From: an uncultured Prevotellaceae bacterium
Lineage (GTDB): Bacteria > Bacteroidota > Bacteroidia > Bacteroidales > Bacteroidaceae
Assembly (NCBI GenBank): GCA_900317305.1
Contig: ONGG01000008.1
Span: 79,254 to 143,253 of the forward strand
DNA length: 64,000 bases
Direction of reading: 5' to 3'
Positions 44,640 to 53,344 of this stretch are shown piece by piece. The translations under genes and the position numbers were made by a program. The first letter of the stretch is position 1; each line of letters opens with the position of its first letter. The notes below the pieces were generated by a model. The model searched no databases. It saw nothing but the letters and a program-made list of their open reading frames with translations, and was not told the DNA's origin.

Positions 44640-45065
44640 ATGAAAAAACAAAATTATTCAAAGCCATTTATGGTAGCGGAGAGGTTTATTCCGCAGAATT
44701 ATTGTTGGGTTTGCTATGAAATTCATGAAGGAGGTGTATGGGCTCCCCGAAAAGAAACAAATGGCATTCCAGGTTGTCAAGTAACGGGAGTGAGCCCCAA
44801 TTACAAGGACTTAGGAAATACAGTATCCATCCCTGCAGATCTAGAAGGAAGGAATCCCGATGGTATGAAATATCTTAGATGTGACCCTGCAGTTTATTAC
44901 ACAAAGAGTTCAGCAACGAAAGATGGTGAGACAATTCCAGATCTTGAGGCGTACTATCAACATGATACTGGTGGCTTTGTATGGAACTTTCATACAATAG
45001 AAGGTGAGGTTTATTACATGCTATACAATAATTATACAGACCGAACCGCCACGAATCACTCCTAA
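44640..45065 (+). CDS. Small protein of unknown function, KP-M-E-F family, copy 3
   Basis: A 141-residue protein with N-terminus MKKQNYSKPFMVAERFIPQN and cysteines at 22 and 25, the clearest member of the family with copy 2. The C-terminus (IEGEVYYMLYNNY...NHS) parallels copy 1 (VEGNYYYF...PHS). Further Cys residues lie in the middle. There is no hydrophobic leader. It has its own promoter and a strong terminator. Function unknown. The nearly fixed N-terminus before a variable body recalls precursor proteins. Confidence 0.65.
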   Translation: MKKQNYSKPFMVAERFIPQNYCWVCYEIHEGGVWAPRKETNGIPGCQVTGVSPNYKDLGNTVSIPADLEGRNPDGMKYLRCDPAVYYTKSSATKDGETIPDLEAYYQHDTGGFVWNFHTIEGEVYYMLYNNYTDRTATNHS

Positions 45066-45080
45066 AAATAGCAAAATGTC

Positions 45081-45146
45081 TGATAATATAAATTGGATTG
45101 ACATAAAAATATTGTGTCAATCCAATTGTTTTTCGTGATTATCAGA
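45081..45146 (+). terminator. Nested terminator hairpin after copy 3
   Basis: The inner stem AATTGGATTGACA (45092-45104) pairs perfectly with 45116-45128 and is followed by GTTTTT. An outer pair CTGATAAT (45081-45088) with 45139-45146 encloses it. It ends the small-protein transcript. The rest of the gap to 45339 shows nothing supportable. Confidence 0.75.
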
Positions 45147-45339
45147 AAGTAATTTCGGTAATCACTTTTTATTATCTAATTGGGATATGTGGTCTGCCCC
45201 GTATTGAAATGAATATCTGTGCAACGATTAATAAGACGACAATCATGCCATGAACAAATCGCCTCCCATTCTCGAAAGAGAACAATTTTCAATTACAGGG
45301 GGCTTAGATACTATGATATGCACAAGCCATAAATCTTTT

Positions 45340-46203
45340 TTACAATGAATCGTAGCAACCCCTTGGTATGACGATGGGCATGCGCTTGCGCTTGAATTCG
45401 GAGTTGCGGTGGCGCTTGAGGACACGCTCCACGGTTTCGGCACTATAGGCGGCGTTGAGGCGCTGGAGGGTGTCGTTGAGGGTCTGTTCATCATCTTTTG
45501 CTTTCAGGTAAGAGTCGAGGATATCGTCGACATCCTCGTAGGTATGACCGGGTGCGATTTGCGCCATATCCCCCCCCACGGCCACGCCATTGCCATCGGT
45601 GGGCATAATGTCGTAGGCAGCCTTCAATGCCTGATGGCGCACATCTTTAGCATCGGTAAAGACCTGAGTGAAAAGGTATTTGCAGAGTTCGTACACCTCG
45701 TGCTTCCACAGTCCGCCGATAGGATTGTAGTCGGCCACATCGCCATGGATAGTCCAGAAACCCAGGTTGTGCTCGGTGAGGTTGTCGGTGTCCATCACCA
45801 GTCCGCCCGTCACTGAGGCAATATTGTAGAGATAGATCATACGCAGGCGAGCCTTAATGTTGCCCTGAGATATGGGGGTGGAAGGATAATGCAACTCGCA
45901 GGTTTCCTTCATGTTAATATAGTTGTCCTGCAGGTTTTGCACCCAGTATTCATCGCAAAACGCCCTCATGGCCATGGAGGCAGAGTCGTTCTCCTCAATA
46001 GTATTGGAAGAACAAGGCAGGCTGACGCCGATGAACTTGAATCCCTGTTCGGGATAACGTAACACCACTTGTTGGCAGATGGACGCAGTGACAGTGGAGT
46101 CGAGTCCGCCAGAAAGGCCGAGGACCATGGTTTTCAGATGGTTGTTGATGAGATAACGGGCGGTCTCACTGACCATTGTCTCGAAGATTTTCTCGTAGTT
46201 CAT
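45340..46203 (-). CDS. nadE: NAD(+) synthase
   Basis: A 287-residue N-type ATP pyrophosphatase with the PP-loop LGLSGGLDST (Ser31-Asp35), NIKARLRMIYLYNIA and the HNLGFWTIHGDVADYNPIGG site. There is no glutaminase domain, so it is the ammonia-dependent form or uses ammonia from elsewhere. It makes NAD from deamido-NAD and ATP. It lies downstream of the cobD-like gene on the same strand with a repeat-filled 278-base gap and may be co-transcribed. Confidence 0.85.
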   Translation of the reverse strand: MNYEKIFETMVSETARYLINNHLKTMVLGLSGGLDSTVTASICQQVVLRYPEQGFKFIGVSLPCSSNTIEENDSASMAMRAFCDEYWVQNLQDNYINMKETCELHYPSTPISQGNIKARLRMIYLYNIASVTGGLVMDTDNLTEHNLGFWTIHGDVADYNPIGGLWKHEVYELCKYLFTQVFTDAKDVRHQALKAAYDIMPTDGNGVAVGGDMAQIAPGHTYEDVDDILDSYLKAKDDEQTLNDTLQRLNAAYSAETVERVLKRHRNSEFKRKRMPIVIPRGCYDSL

Positions 46204-46209
46204 ATTATT

Positions 46210-46375
46210 GATTTTTTGAGGAGGATTCGGAGAACTCGGAGTAGTCGGAGTAATCAGAGTATTCAGAGTAATCAGAGTAATCAGAGTAATCGGAGTAATC
46301 GGAATACTCAGAGAGCTCTGTTTTTTCTGAAATTCTCTGAATTATCAGATCAGATTATTCAGATTTATCCGTAGT
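46210..46375. repeat. AGTAATCAG/CGGAGTAAT tandem repeat
   Basis: About a dozen copies of a degenerate 9-base unit (GGAGTAATC, AGAGTAATC) run from about 46220 to 46310, followed by less regular related text (CAGATCAGATTATTCAGA). It fills the gap between nadE and the cobD-like gene. The remaining 46376-46481 shows no feature. Confidence 0.65.
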
Positions 46376-46481
46376 TTTATTTGAAGCAAAGGGCAGGCTG
46401 AGGGGTTCAGCGGGCCTCTGCGGTTGAAATCGGTGCAATTTACGATGTTTTTCTGAAATGACAAAATAAAAATGGGGAAAA

Positions 46482-47714
46482 TCACGCTTTCATGGTAGCT
46501 CTGATGGCCCGGACAAGGAAGTTATTCTCCTCGGATGTCTGGGCTGAGACCCGGAAATGATGTGGTGTGAGTCCGCTGAAATTGGAAGCATCGCGGATGA
46601 GGATATGATGGTGACGTGCCAAAGCATCTTTGAGGCAGCCCGCAGTGGTAGTGGCGACACGCGCCAGGATGAAATTGGTGTGGGTGGGTGCGGCCTCAAT
46701 GCCTGGGATGAGGTTGAGTTGTTGACGTAGGCGCTGCGTCTCCTCAAGATAAGCGGGGAGGTCGGGCACGGCCTTCAGATCATGGTTGAGCAGCCACCGG
46801 CCCGCCTCGATGGCGAGGGCATTCACCGACCAAGGCCTCACATATCGGCGCAGCATCCCGACGACCGTAGGAGAAGCCACCACATAGCCGATGCGCAGTC
46901 CCGGAATGGCATAAGTCTTGGTGAGCGAGTGAATCTGGATGATGTTTTGCGAGGCCGCAGCCTCGCGAGGTGTCATCATGGGCGCCAGCGTGAGGTCCTC
47001 ATACGACTGGTCGACGACGACGTAGGCATAGCGCCATGCAAGGTCGGAGATTTCGGAGGGAGTGTAGATGGAGCCCGTGGGATTGTTGGGATTGCAGAGC
47101 CAAAGAAGCGTGGGGGGATTATTTTGGGGGATAGGCTTTGGGGAGGGGATGGGCATGATGGGCTTAATGGGCATGATGGGCATGATGGGCATGATGGGCG
47201 ATGTGACGGGGGACCATTTTTCCTCTTTTAGGCCCTGGAGGAGGGAGGCATCGGCATACTCGCTGAAAGTGGGCTGTGGGCCTGTGCAGAAATGGGTGCA
47301 CGGGGCAATATGGGGGGGAGCACTCTCGACTTGCACCGACGAAACTGAAGCCTGCGATGAAGAAACTAAAGCCTGAGATGACGAAACTGAAGCCTGAGAT
47401 GACGAAACTGAAGCCTGCGATGACGAAACTGAAGCCTGCACCGACGAAACTGAGGCCAATGCCTGGGCGATGAGATAGATGGCCTCGGTGGCCCCATTGG
47501 TGACGAGCACGCTGTCGGGCGACACGCCAGTCTTGCTGGCGATGAGTTGTTCCAAGGAGTGCGGCGATGGCTCCGGGTAATTATCGATGAGGTGGATGTT
47601 GCGGCACAGATGAGCCTTCAGTTCCGACATATCCGCATGAGCGAAAATGTTGGAACTGAAGTTCATCCGTATATCCGGGTATTGAAAGATATCGTCGCCG
47701 TGTCCTTGTAACAT
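46482..47714 (-). CDS. cobD: CobD-like threonine-phosphate decarboxylase (PLP aminotransferase fold) with two repeat insertions
   Basis: A fold-type I PLP enzyme, 410 residues against about 340-360 for relatives. SSNIFAHADMSEL, TNGATEAIYLIAQAL, WLCNPNNPTGSIY, DQSYEDL and the PLP lysine Lys266 in IHSLTKTYAIPGLRIGY are present. It would supply (R)-1-aminopropan-2-ol phosphate for the CbiB step. Two low-complexity insertions lie in loops: residues 87-128 (repeats of SSSQASV) and 173-190 (repeats of PIM). Both are encoded by in-frame DNA repeats of 21 and 9 bases. It belongs to the riboswitch operon. Confidence 0.85.
   Translation of the reverse strand: MLQGHGDDIFQYPDIRMNFSSNIFAHADMSELKAHLCRNIHLIDNYPEPSPHSLEQLIASKTGVSPDSVLVTNGATEAIYLIAQALASVSSVQASVSSSQASVSSSQASVSSSQALVSSSQASVSSVQVESAPPHIAPCTHFCTGPQPTFSEYADASLLQGLKEEKWSPVTSPIMPIMPIMPIKPIMPIPSPKPIPQNNPPTLLWLCNPNNPTGSIYTPSEISDLAWRYAYVVVDQSYEDLTLAPMMTPREAAASQNIIQIHSLTKTYAIPGLRIGYVVASPTVVGMLRRYVRPWSVNALAIEAGRWLLNHDLKAVPDLPAYLEETQRLRQQLNLIPGIEAAPTHTNFILARVATTTAGCLKDALARHHHILIRDASNFSGLTPHHFRVSAQTSEENNFLVRAIRATMKA
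47145..47198. repeat. In-frame 9-bp repeat GGGCATGAT within cobD
   Basis: Units of ATGGGCATG/ATGGGCTTA repeat about six times and encode PIM or PIK tripeptides on the minus strand. The same unit family forms the intergenic repeat at 57003-57092. Its length is a multiple of three, so copy changes keep the frame. Confidence 0.75.
47331..47456. repeat. In-frame 21-bp tandem repeat within cobD
   Basis: About six copies of the unit GACGAAACTGAAGCCTGCGA(T) encode the heptad SSSQASV on the minus strand. Copies differ at a few bases (TGCGAT, TGAGAT). Unit length keeps the frame, so expansion lengthens a surface loop only. Confidence 0.8.
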
Positions 47715-47750
47715 AGGATAGTTTTTGAGAAAACGATTCTCGTAACCAAT

Positions 47751-49820
47751 TTATTGTTTGAACCTCACTTTCAGTCCGACGACGAGCATGCGGCCGGGAC
47801 TGTAGAGCGCGTATTTGCGGTTGGAGGAATCGATACGTCGGTCGACCTTGTTGAAGAGGTTGTCGACACCGATGCTGGGTTCGATGAACGCCCACCGCGT
47901 GCAGTCGAAGGAATGCGTGGTATGCAGGTTCCATACCCCATACCCCGGGGCATCCTCATAGTCGGGATAATAAGTTTTCGACTGCAACCGTGCGTTCAGG
48001 TTCACGTTCAGTGCATACCGACTCCAGGCATGATGGTAGTTGGCCGACAGGGTAGCCGCATTGCGGATGCTGCGCTCAAGCACTCGCCACGTATCCCCAC
48101 TGCGCGAGCGTGCGAAGGTATAGGTATAGTTGGCCGATAGGTTGAACCCTGGGAAGAGATTGGCCGAGCAATCCACCCTTACTCCTTTCACGTCGCCCTT
48201 GTCGCTATTCTGGTAGAGCGCGTAGTGCTCCAGTTTGGCCGCCTGGTCGTCGGTCATTTCAGGAAACTCACCGCGCAGCATCGAGAGTGCACGGTCGTCG
48301 ACATCCACATTATTCTTCACCACCATGTCGTTGATTCGGTTGATGAAGCCCGAGATGCTGATGGCGATGAGTTGCGTGCGATACTCAGCATTGAGCGCGA
48401 AATAGTGGCTCTTCTCAGGCGAGAGGTCACGGTTGCCGAAACTGATTTGCGCCTTGCCGCGGTTCACTGAGAAATAATGGTAGTAGAGTTCGTCGAGCCC
48501 AGGTGCCCGGAAGCCTGCCGAATAAGTGGCACGGAACCGGAAATTGCCCGGCGCATACATCAGCGTGGCCTTGGGCGTGAGATGCTGGTCGAACGTCTCG
48601 TGGTGAGTGAGCCGCAGTCCAAGGGTAGCCGTGAAGTCGTTGAGGAAGCGCATCTCGTGCTGCGCATAGGCAGCGAGGGTATACACGTTCTGGTCGATAT
48701 TGCCCGACGAAGCCGTGAGGAAATCCTTCCGCCAGTCGGCGCCGAAGATGGTTGTGGAATGGGCCGAGAAGCCGAGGATGGCCTTGAGTTCACCCTCCAT
48801 CAGACGCTGTTTCTTCGACTGCACATAGTCGCCGATGGCATAGGTCTTCGTCTCGACATCGTACTCCTTGCCGTAGCGGAAGCGGTCGACGGTGAAGTTG
48901 GCCTGCAAAGAGTTGCGGCTGGTGAACTTGTAGATGCCCCCCAGGCCCCATCTGAGACCCTTGTAGCGCATCTCGTAGTCGGTGCCGCCGGTAATGTCGG
49001 CACGCGTCTCGGGCCGGTCGGTGAGTTTGTAGGAATAGTCGACAGAGGCATTCAGCGCCAATTTCCGGTTGGGCGCATAAGTGAATTTCTGTCCTACGAC
49101 GTTGGAGCGGTAGCCAGTGAACAGCGGTGCGATGGTGGGCTGAGTCTCCGTATCAGAACCTTTCACATATTCCAGGCTGCTGTTCTGGTAACTGTCTTTC
49201 TGGTCGTGAGAGAACGAGGTGTAGGAGCCGAAGCCATGAGTGTAGATATCGAGATTGACCGACTCGGTGAACTGGCCATGGCCAGAGACACGGGTATCGG
49301 AGGTGACACTCACCAGATTCTGCGTGGGCTCGTCGGTGATGATGTTGATGACACCAGCGATGGCATCACTGCCATAGAGCGACGAGGCCGCCCCATCGAG
49401 CACCTCAATTCGCTTCACGCGCGACATGTTGATGCGGTTGAGATCGACATTGTTGGAAATGTCGCCCGACAGTTTCTGCCCGTTGACCAGGATGAGGACA
49501 TACTTGTTGCCCAGTCCGTTGAGGCGCAGGAAGGAGCCCATCGAAGAGGGGGCCATCGACACCTGTGGCATCATGCGCTGTATGGCGTCGTCGAAGGAGG
49601 CGATGCCCTGCTCTTGGATTTCGCGGCTGCTGAGCACATGCACGGGAGTGGCGGTGGACTTGAGCCGCTGGTGGTGGCCCGAGCCCGTGACCACTATGGG
49701 GTTGAGGTTATAAGTGCGCCTCAGCGCCGAGGAATCGGTTTTCTCGGTAAGGTGGATTTGTGCGAAAGCGGCACTCCCCGAGAGGAGTGCCACTAGAAAA
49801 GTAATCAGTCTATGATGCAT
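47751..49820 (-). CDS. TonB-dependent outer-membrane receptor (BtuB-like), second
   Basis: A 689-residue receptor with a signal peptide (MHHRLITFLVALLSGSAAFA), a plug domain starting NPIVVTGSGHHQRL with VEVLDGAASSLYGSDAIAGV written in variant form (RIEVLDGAASSLYGSDA), and a 22-strand-type barrel ending in an aromatic-poor KVRFKQ. It is in the cobalamin riboswitch operon between cbiK and cobD, so it likely imports cobalamin, another corrinoid or a precursor. An upstream ATG at 49886 is rejected because it would overlap cbiK. Confidence 0.85.
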   Translation of the reverse strand: MHHRLITFLVALLSGSAAFAQIHLTEKTDSSALRRTYNLNPIVVTGSGHHQRLKSTATPVHVLSSREIQEQGIASFDDAIQRMMPQVSMAPSSMGSFLRLNGLGNKYVLILVNGQKLSGDISNNVDLNRINMSRVKRIEVLDGAASSLYGSDAIAGVINIITDEPTQNLVSVTSDTRVSGHGQFTESVNLDIYTHGFGSYTSFSHDQKDSYQNSSLEYVKGSDTETQPTIAPLFTGYRSNVVGQKFTYAPNRKLALNASVDYSYKLTDRPETRADITGGTDYEMRYKGLRWGLGGIYKFTSRNSLQANFTVDRFRYGKEYDVETKTYAIGDYVQSKKQRLMEGELKAILGFSAHSTTIFGADWRKDFLTASSGNIDQNVYTLAAYAQHEMRFLNDFTATLGLRLTHHETFDQHLTPKATLMYAPGNFRFRATYSAGFRAPGLDELYYHYFSVNRGKAQISFGNRDLSPEKSHYFALNAEYRTQLIAISISGFINRINDMVVKNNVDVDDRALSMLRGEFPEMTDDQAAKLEHYALYQNSDKGDVKGVRVDCSANLFPGFNLSANYTYTFARSRSGDTWRVLERSIRNAATLSANYHHAWSRYALNVNLNARLQSKTYYPDYEDAPGYGVWNLHTTHSFDCTRWAFIEPSIGVDNLFNKVDRRIDSSNRKYALYSPGRMLVVGLKVRFKQ

Positions 49821-49830
49821 GATGCGCCCG

Positions 49831-50928
49831 TTACTCAGGATTCTTGGAATGGTAGTAGTCGAGAGGCTCGCCATTGATGGCATCACGGGTGTGGTTCATC
49901 CAGATTTGGCGGATGGTGGGCAGTTCGAGCAATCCTTTCTCGATCATGGTAGAGTTGTCGCACGTATAGCCCATGTGGCTGAAGTACATCTTCCAGCTGG
50001 TGTCCTCTACCTCGCCCTCGCCATTGGGCTTGAAGCCGTTGTCCCAAGCATCGTCGTCGCCGGCCATGTCGTTATGTCCATGGTCGCCGTCGATAGACAT
50101 GAGCGGATGACAGAACACCTTGCCGTCCTTGATGCCGTTTGCCTGCATGCGGGCATACACATGGGTCTTGAAATTATGCATCATGTCGACCGTGCCCACA
50201 TAGTAGTTCTTACTGTAGCGCTGCAATGCCAGCTCGAGTTGGGTGTAGCGCACGTTGGCCTTATAGGTGTCGTAGGAGTCGGGGTTACCATGGCCCATGA
50301 AAGCCACCACGCCCTCCTTGGCCTTGCTGCTGTAGAGCGTGTTGAGCTGACTTGCCACCTCATCGACATCGCTCTCGGCATCCTGAAGGAGGGGCACACC
50401 GAGCTTGAGCGTGACGTTGGCCAGGTAGTTGTCATCGATGTCGCCATTCGCGTTGTTGGCGAAGTCCTTGATGTAGTTGATAACACGGGTGTACTCCTCG
50501 CCGGGAATCACCTGGAGCGACTGCACCACAATCTCGGAATACTTCACGCCATCCTGTGCAAAGGCGTTGAGCCAGAAAGGAGGAGCGTAGAAGTTGCGCG
50601 GCTTCACGTTCTCGCCAGCAGCGGCACGGTTGATGCAGATGGCCGAGGAGAAGGAGAGGAACACATCGTAGCCGGGGAAAGCGGCCTTGTAGGCATCGAC
50701 AGTGGCATCGAAGGCGTCGTAGGCCTGCTGCCATGTAGAACCGAAAGCCACGAGGAGGATGACCTTGGAGTTCTTCTTCTGCGACTTCACGGTCTGGTTG
50801 ACCGCATTCTGGTAGATAACGTAGTTGTGTTTGGCGTCGTTTTTGTCGTCATCGTCACTACAAGCAGTAAAAGAAATCACTGCACAGATTGCCAACAAGG
50901 CAAACATCATTGATTTAATTTTCTTCAT
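49831..50928 (-). CDS. cbiK: Sirohydrochlorin cobaltochelatase CbiK with lipoprotein signal
   Basis: A 365-residue class II chelatase, longer than enteric CbiK (about 264). A lipoprotein signal ends SFTAC with Cys23, and an Asp-rich linker follows. The chelatase domain has LLVAFGSTW, IPGEEY (Glu145), FMGHG (His213) and IDGDHGHNDM (His283). These match the metal-site Glu89, His145 and His207 of Salmonella CbiK as I recall its sequence. It should insert cobalt into sirohydrochlorin, yet the signal places it outside the cytoplasm. It overlaps the upstream receptor gene by 14 bases. A role in handling imported tetrapyrrole is possible. Confidence 0.85.
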   Translation of the reverse strand: MKKIKSMMFALLAICAVISFTACSDDDDKNDAKHNYVIYQNAVNQTVKSQKKNSKVILLVAFGSTWQQAYDAFDATVDAYKAAFPGYDVFLSFSSAICINRAAAGENVKPRNFYAPPFWLNAFAQDGVKYSEIVVQSLQVIPGEEYTRVINYIKDFANNANGDIDDNYLANVTLKLGVPLLQDAESDVDEVASQLNTLYSSKAKEGVVAFMGHGNPDSYDTYKANVRYTQLELALQRYSKNYYVGTVDMMHNFKTHVYARMQANGIKDGKVFCHPLMSIDGDHGHNDMAGDDDAWDNGFKPNGEGEVEDTSWKMYFSHMGYTCDNSTMIEKGLLELPTIRQIWMNHTRDAINGEPLDYYHSKNPE

Positions 50929-53053
50929 TGTCTCTTGTGTTTAAATTAGACTTATAGTTGTTTTTGAGTTGTTTTCCCTGACTAAACCGCACGGCGAACG
51001 AGAGGTAGACGGTACGTCCCGGAGTGGTGGTGCCGAGATGCAATCCGTGGGGTGTGCGGTCCACATAGTTGAAGATATTGTCGATGCCTGCCTCTACCCG
51101 GTAGGTCATCTTCTTGGAACGGCCCAGGTCGTGGGTGGTGGAAAGGCGCCATAGCTGGTAACCCTTGCCATTGCCGTCGATTTGATAGTATCGCTTAGTG
51201 GAGAACCGTCCGTAGACGCCCAGGCCGAGACGGTAGCTGGGCGAGAACGTCTTTCCCCAAGTAGCGAAGAAGTTGCCCTTGTGGTGTGCCATGCCATCGA
51301 TGGTCACCTGGGTCATCCTGTCGTGGTTGGTGTCGTACTGGTTGGCCTCGGTATCGAGGTAACTGTATCCCAGGCCGAGTGAGAGGTCCTTGTAGGTGTA
51401 GCGCACATTCACGTCCACCCCGTAGGTCTTGGCGTCCTCGATGTTCTGATACTGGCGGGTCTTCACGGGATCGTACTGGGCGATATACTCATCGGGGGCC
51501 TGGTAGTTGGGTATGGTGACCAATGCTATCATGTCGGCCACCTTGTTATAATAAGCCGATACGGTGACGCTCAGTCGCTTCCACGTATACTCACCGCTGA
51601 GGCTGTAGTAGTTGCTGGTCTGCGGCTTAAGGCCGGTATTACCGAGATAGAGATAAGTGCCACTCATCTGGCGCACGTAGCGGTAGTAGAGTTCCTTGAC
51701 GGTGGGCGTCTTGAATCCCTGGCTCCATGTGGCACGCAAACGCCAGGGCTGTCCGATGCGCCACATGGCCGACACCTTCGGCGTGAGGCGCGTGCCGAAC
51801 TGCTCGTTCTGGTTGAGGCGCAGTCCGGCAGTGATATTGATGTTGGGTATGAGGTTGAACTCATCCTGCACATAGAGCGCCCCGGTCCAGTCGCTCGCCT
51901 TTCCCCCGTCGACACGGGTGGGAGCCTTCAGCCAGTCGTAGCGATATTCCACACCGGCGCTGAGCCTATTGTCATAAGGCAGCGAGAACACCCCCTTGAG
52001 GTGCGCCATCGTGCGCTGCTGGTCGCTCTGCAGTTCGGTCTGGTCGGGCAGATAGGGGAAATAGGGATAGTAGATGGTGCCCTGACTCTTCTCATAGTCC
52101 TCTACGAGCGTGGTGGCCGTGAAATAGTAATAGTAGGCATGGCGGTTCCAGTCGACATCGAGCGAGATGAAGTCATCTTTCTGGAGTTTCCATTTTCCAC
52201 CAGCGGAAAGCGACGCGTTCTTGTATTCCAAATCGTAGGTCTTCACGTCGTAGTGGGCATATTTTCCGCTCGGGCGGTAGATGCGTTTCCAATATACGCT
52301 TCCGTCGGCATAGAGCTCAAGGTTCTTCATGGGGGTGTAGGTGAGCCGTTCGGCCACCTGCCAGTTGGTGTGGCGGTTCACCGTCTTGTTGCGCGAGTCG
52401 TAGATAGGCGGCTCCGACCCCTCGGTGTGCTCAGTGGCGGTATTCTGCCATCCGTCGGAATGCTGAAGTTGGAAGTTGGTATACGAACTCAGTTTTCCGA
52501 AATTCAGCGCCACGCCATTGTGCTGCCTGAGGTCGCCATAACTCCCCACCCTGGTGGTATTCTCGAGCAAGATGCCTTCTTGCCGGTGCTTCCGGGTGAT
52601 GATATTCACCACGCCGGCTATGGCATCCGAGCCATAGAGGGCGCTCGACGCTCCCTTCACCACCTCTATCTTCTCGATGTTCTGCGGGTCGATGAGCGAG
52701 AGGTCGTTCTGTCCGCCCACGTCGCCATGAATACGCTTACCATCGATGAGGATAAGGATATAGCTGTTGCCCAGACCATTCATCTGCATCTGCGAGCCCA
52801 TGTCGTCCTCGTTGAAGGAGAACGAGGGCAAGAGCCCCGAGAGGATATCCTCGATGCTCTTACCGGCATAGTTGCGCAGCATCTTGCTGGTGATGACCTC
52901 GGTCTGCACGGGTGCATTCTTCAGCAAGTGCTGTGTGCCAGTGCCTGTCACCACCACCTCCTGCAAACTGTCGTAGCGCCAGATATCCTCCTGCGCATGG
53001 ACAGCCATGACTGCGCATAGGGCAAACAGCCCCACTGTCAGTTGTCGTATCAT
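50915..53053 (-). CDS. TonB-dependent outer-membrane receptor (BtuB-like), first
   Basis: A 712-residue receptor, first gene behind the cobalamin riboswitch. The signal peptide is MIRQLTVGLFALCAVMAVHA. The plug starts SLQEVVVTGTGTQHLL and has IEKIEVVKGASSALYGSDAI. The barrel ends VYLSFAVRFSQG with a short extra tail. Riboswitch control and the gene neighbours make cobalamin or a related corrinoid the likely cargo. The ATG at 53053 is preferred over 53104 because the latter lies inside the aptamer. Confidence 0.88.
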   Translation of the reverse strand: MIRQLTVGLFALCAVMAVHAQEDIWRYDSLQEVVVTGTGTQHLLKNAPVQTEVITSKMLRNYAGKSIEDILSGLLPSFSFNEDDMGSQMQMNGLGNSYILILIDGKRIHGDVGGQNDLSLIDPQNIEKIEVVKGASSALYGSDAIAGVVNIITRKHRQEGILLENTTRVGSYGDLRQHNGVALNFGKLSSYTNFQLQHSDGWQNTATEHTEGSEPPIYDSRNKTVNRHTNWQVAERLTYTPMKNLELYADGSVYWKRIYRPSGKYAHYDVKTYDLEYKNASLSAGGKWKLQKDDFISLDVDWNRHAYYYYFTATTLVEDYEKSQGTIYYPYFPYLPDQTELQSDQQRTMAHLKGVFSLPYDNRLSAGVEYRYDWLKAPTRVDGGKASDWTGALYVQDEFNLIPNINITAGLRLNQNEQFGTRLTPKVSAMWRIGQPWRLRATWSQGFKTPTVKELYYRYVRQMSGTYLYLGNTGLKPQTSNYYSLSGEYTWKRLSVTVSAYYNKVADMIALVTIPNYQAPDEYIAQYDPVKTRQYQNIEDAKTYGVDVNVRYTYKDLSLGLGYSYLDTEANQYDTNHDRMTQVTIDGMAHHKGNFFATWGKTFSPSYRLGLGVYGRFSTKRYYQIDGNGKGYQLWRLSTTHDLGRSKKMTYRVEAGIDNIFNYVDRTPHGLHLGTTTPGRTVYLSFAVRFSQGKQLKNNYKSNLNTRDNEEN

Positions 53054-53103
53054 TGATAAAAAAGATTGTCCGCATCCGCATCTTCCTGTACGGGCGGTGT
53101 TCA

Positions 53104-53285
53104 TTTATTGGCAGGTCTTCTGACTTTCTCCAGTCTGCCCTACCTTCCCGGCACATGGCCAGTGGCGTTATACAAGCAGACCCCTTTCAAAGGAGATCAC
53201 AGCAGCAGGAACTGTTCCGGACTCTCACCGGATTCCCTTACGTCGGGCGGCATCAGCCACCCGATTGCCATTTTTCGGTTACAAA
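53104..53285 (-). ncRNA. Cobalamin riboswitch
   Basis: On the minus strand the aptamer reads, in order, GGGAATCCGGTGAGAGTCCG, GAACAGTTCCTGCTGCTGTG, AACGCCACTGGCC and, near the gene, AAGTCAGAAGACCTGCCAAT (the B12 box). These are the conserved parts of the AdoCbl riboswitch. A likely -7 box TACCTTTG lies at 53289-53282. The switch should shut off the operon TonB receptor, cbiK, TonB receptor, cobD (and perhaps nadE) when cobalamin is plentiful. Confidence 0.92.
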
Positions 53286-53331
53286 GGTACAACATTTTTG
53301 TAAAAACACCCATTATCGGATAATTTTTTCA

Positions 53332-53339
53332 TATTTTTG
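53332..53339 (+). promoter_or_regulatory. Possible -7 box of the cbiA operon, next to the start codon
   Basis: TATTTTTG at 53332-53339 lies 5 bases before the ATG at 53345, which would give a leaderless or nearly leaderless mRNA. No TTG is found at the usual distance (the nearest is 31 bases away), so the call is weak. Confidence 0.3.
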
Positions 53340-53344
53340 CACCA

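Noticed and set aside
47331-47456. Regular repeats resembling a CRISPR array
   Set aside because: Units are contiguous with no unique spacers, lie in frame within a PLP enzyme gene and encode a simple heptad; there are no cas genes.
48477-49796. Long open frame (439 codons) on the plus strand opposite the TonB receptor
   Set aside because: It is antisense to a receptor with clear plug and barrel motifs. Its composition (His, Gly, Glu, Val rich) is that of a reverse-strand shadow in G+C-rich DNA.
52001-53020. Open frame of 339 codons opposite the first TonB receptor
   Set aside because: Antisense shadow of a well-supported gene; no domain and no start context.
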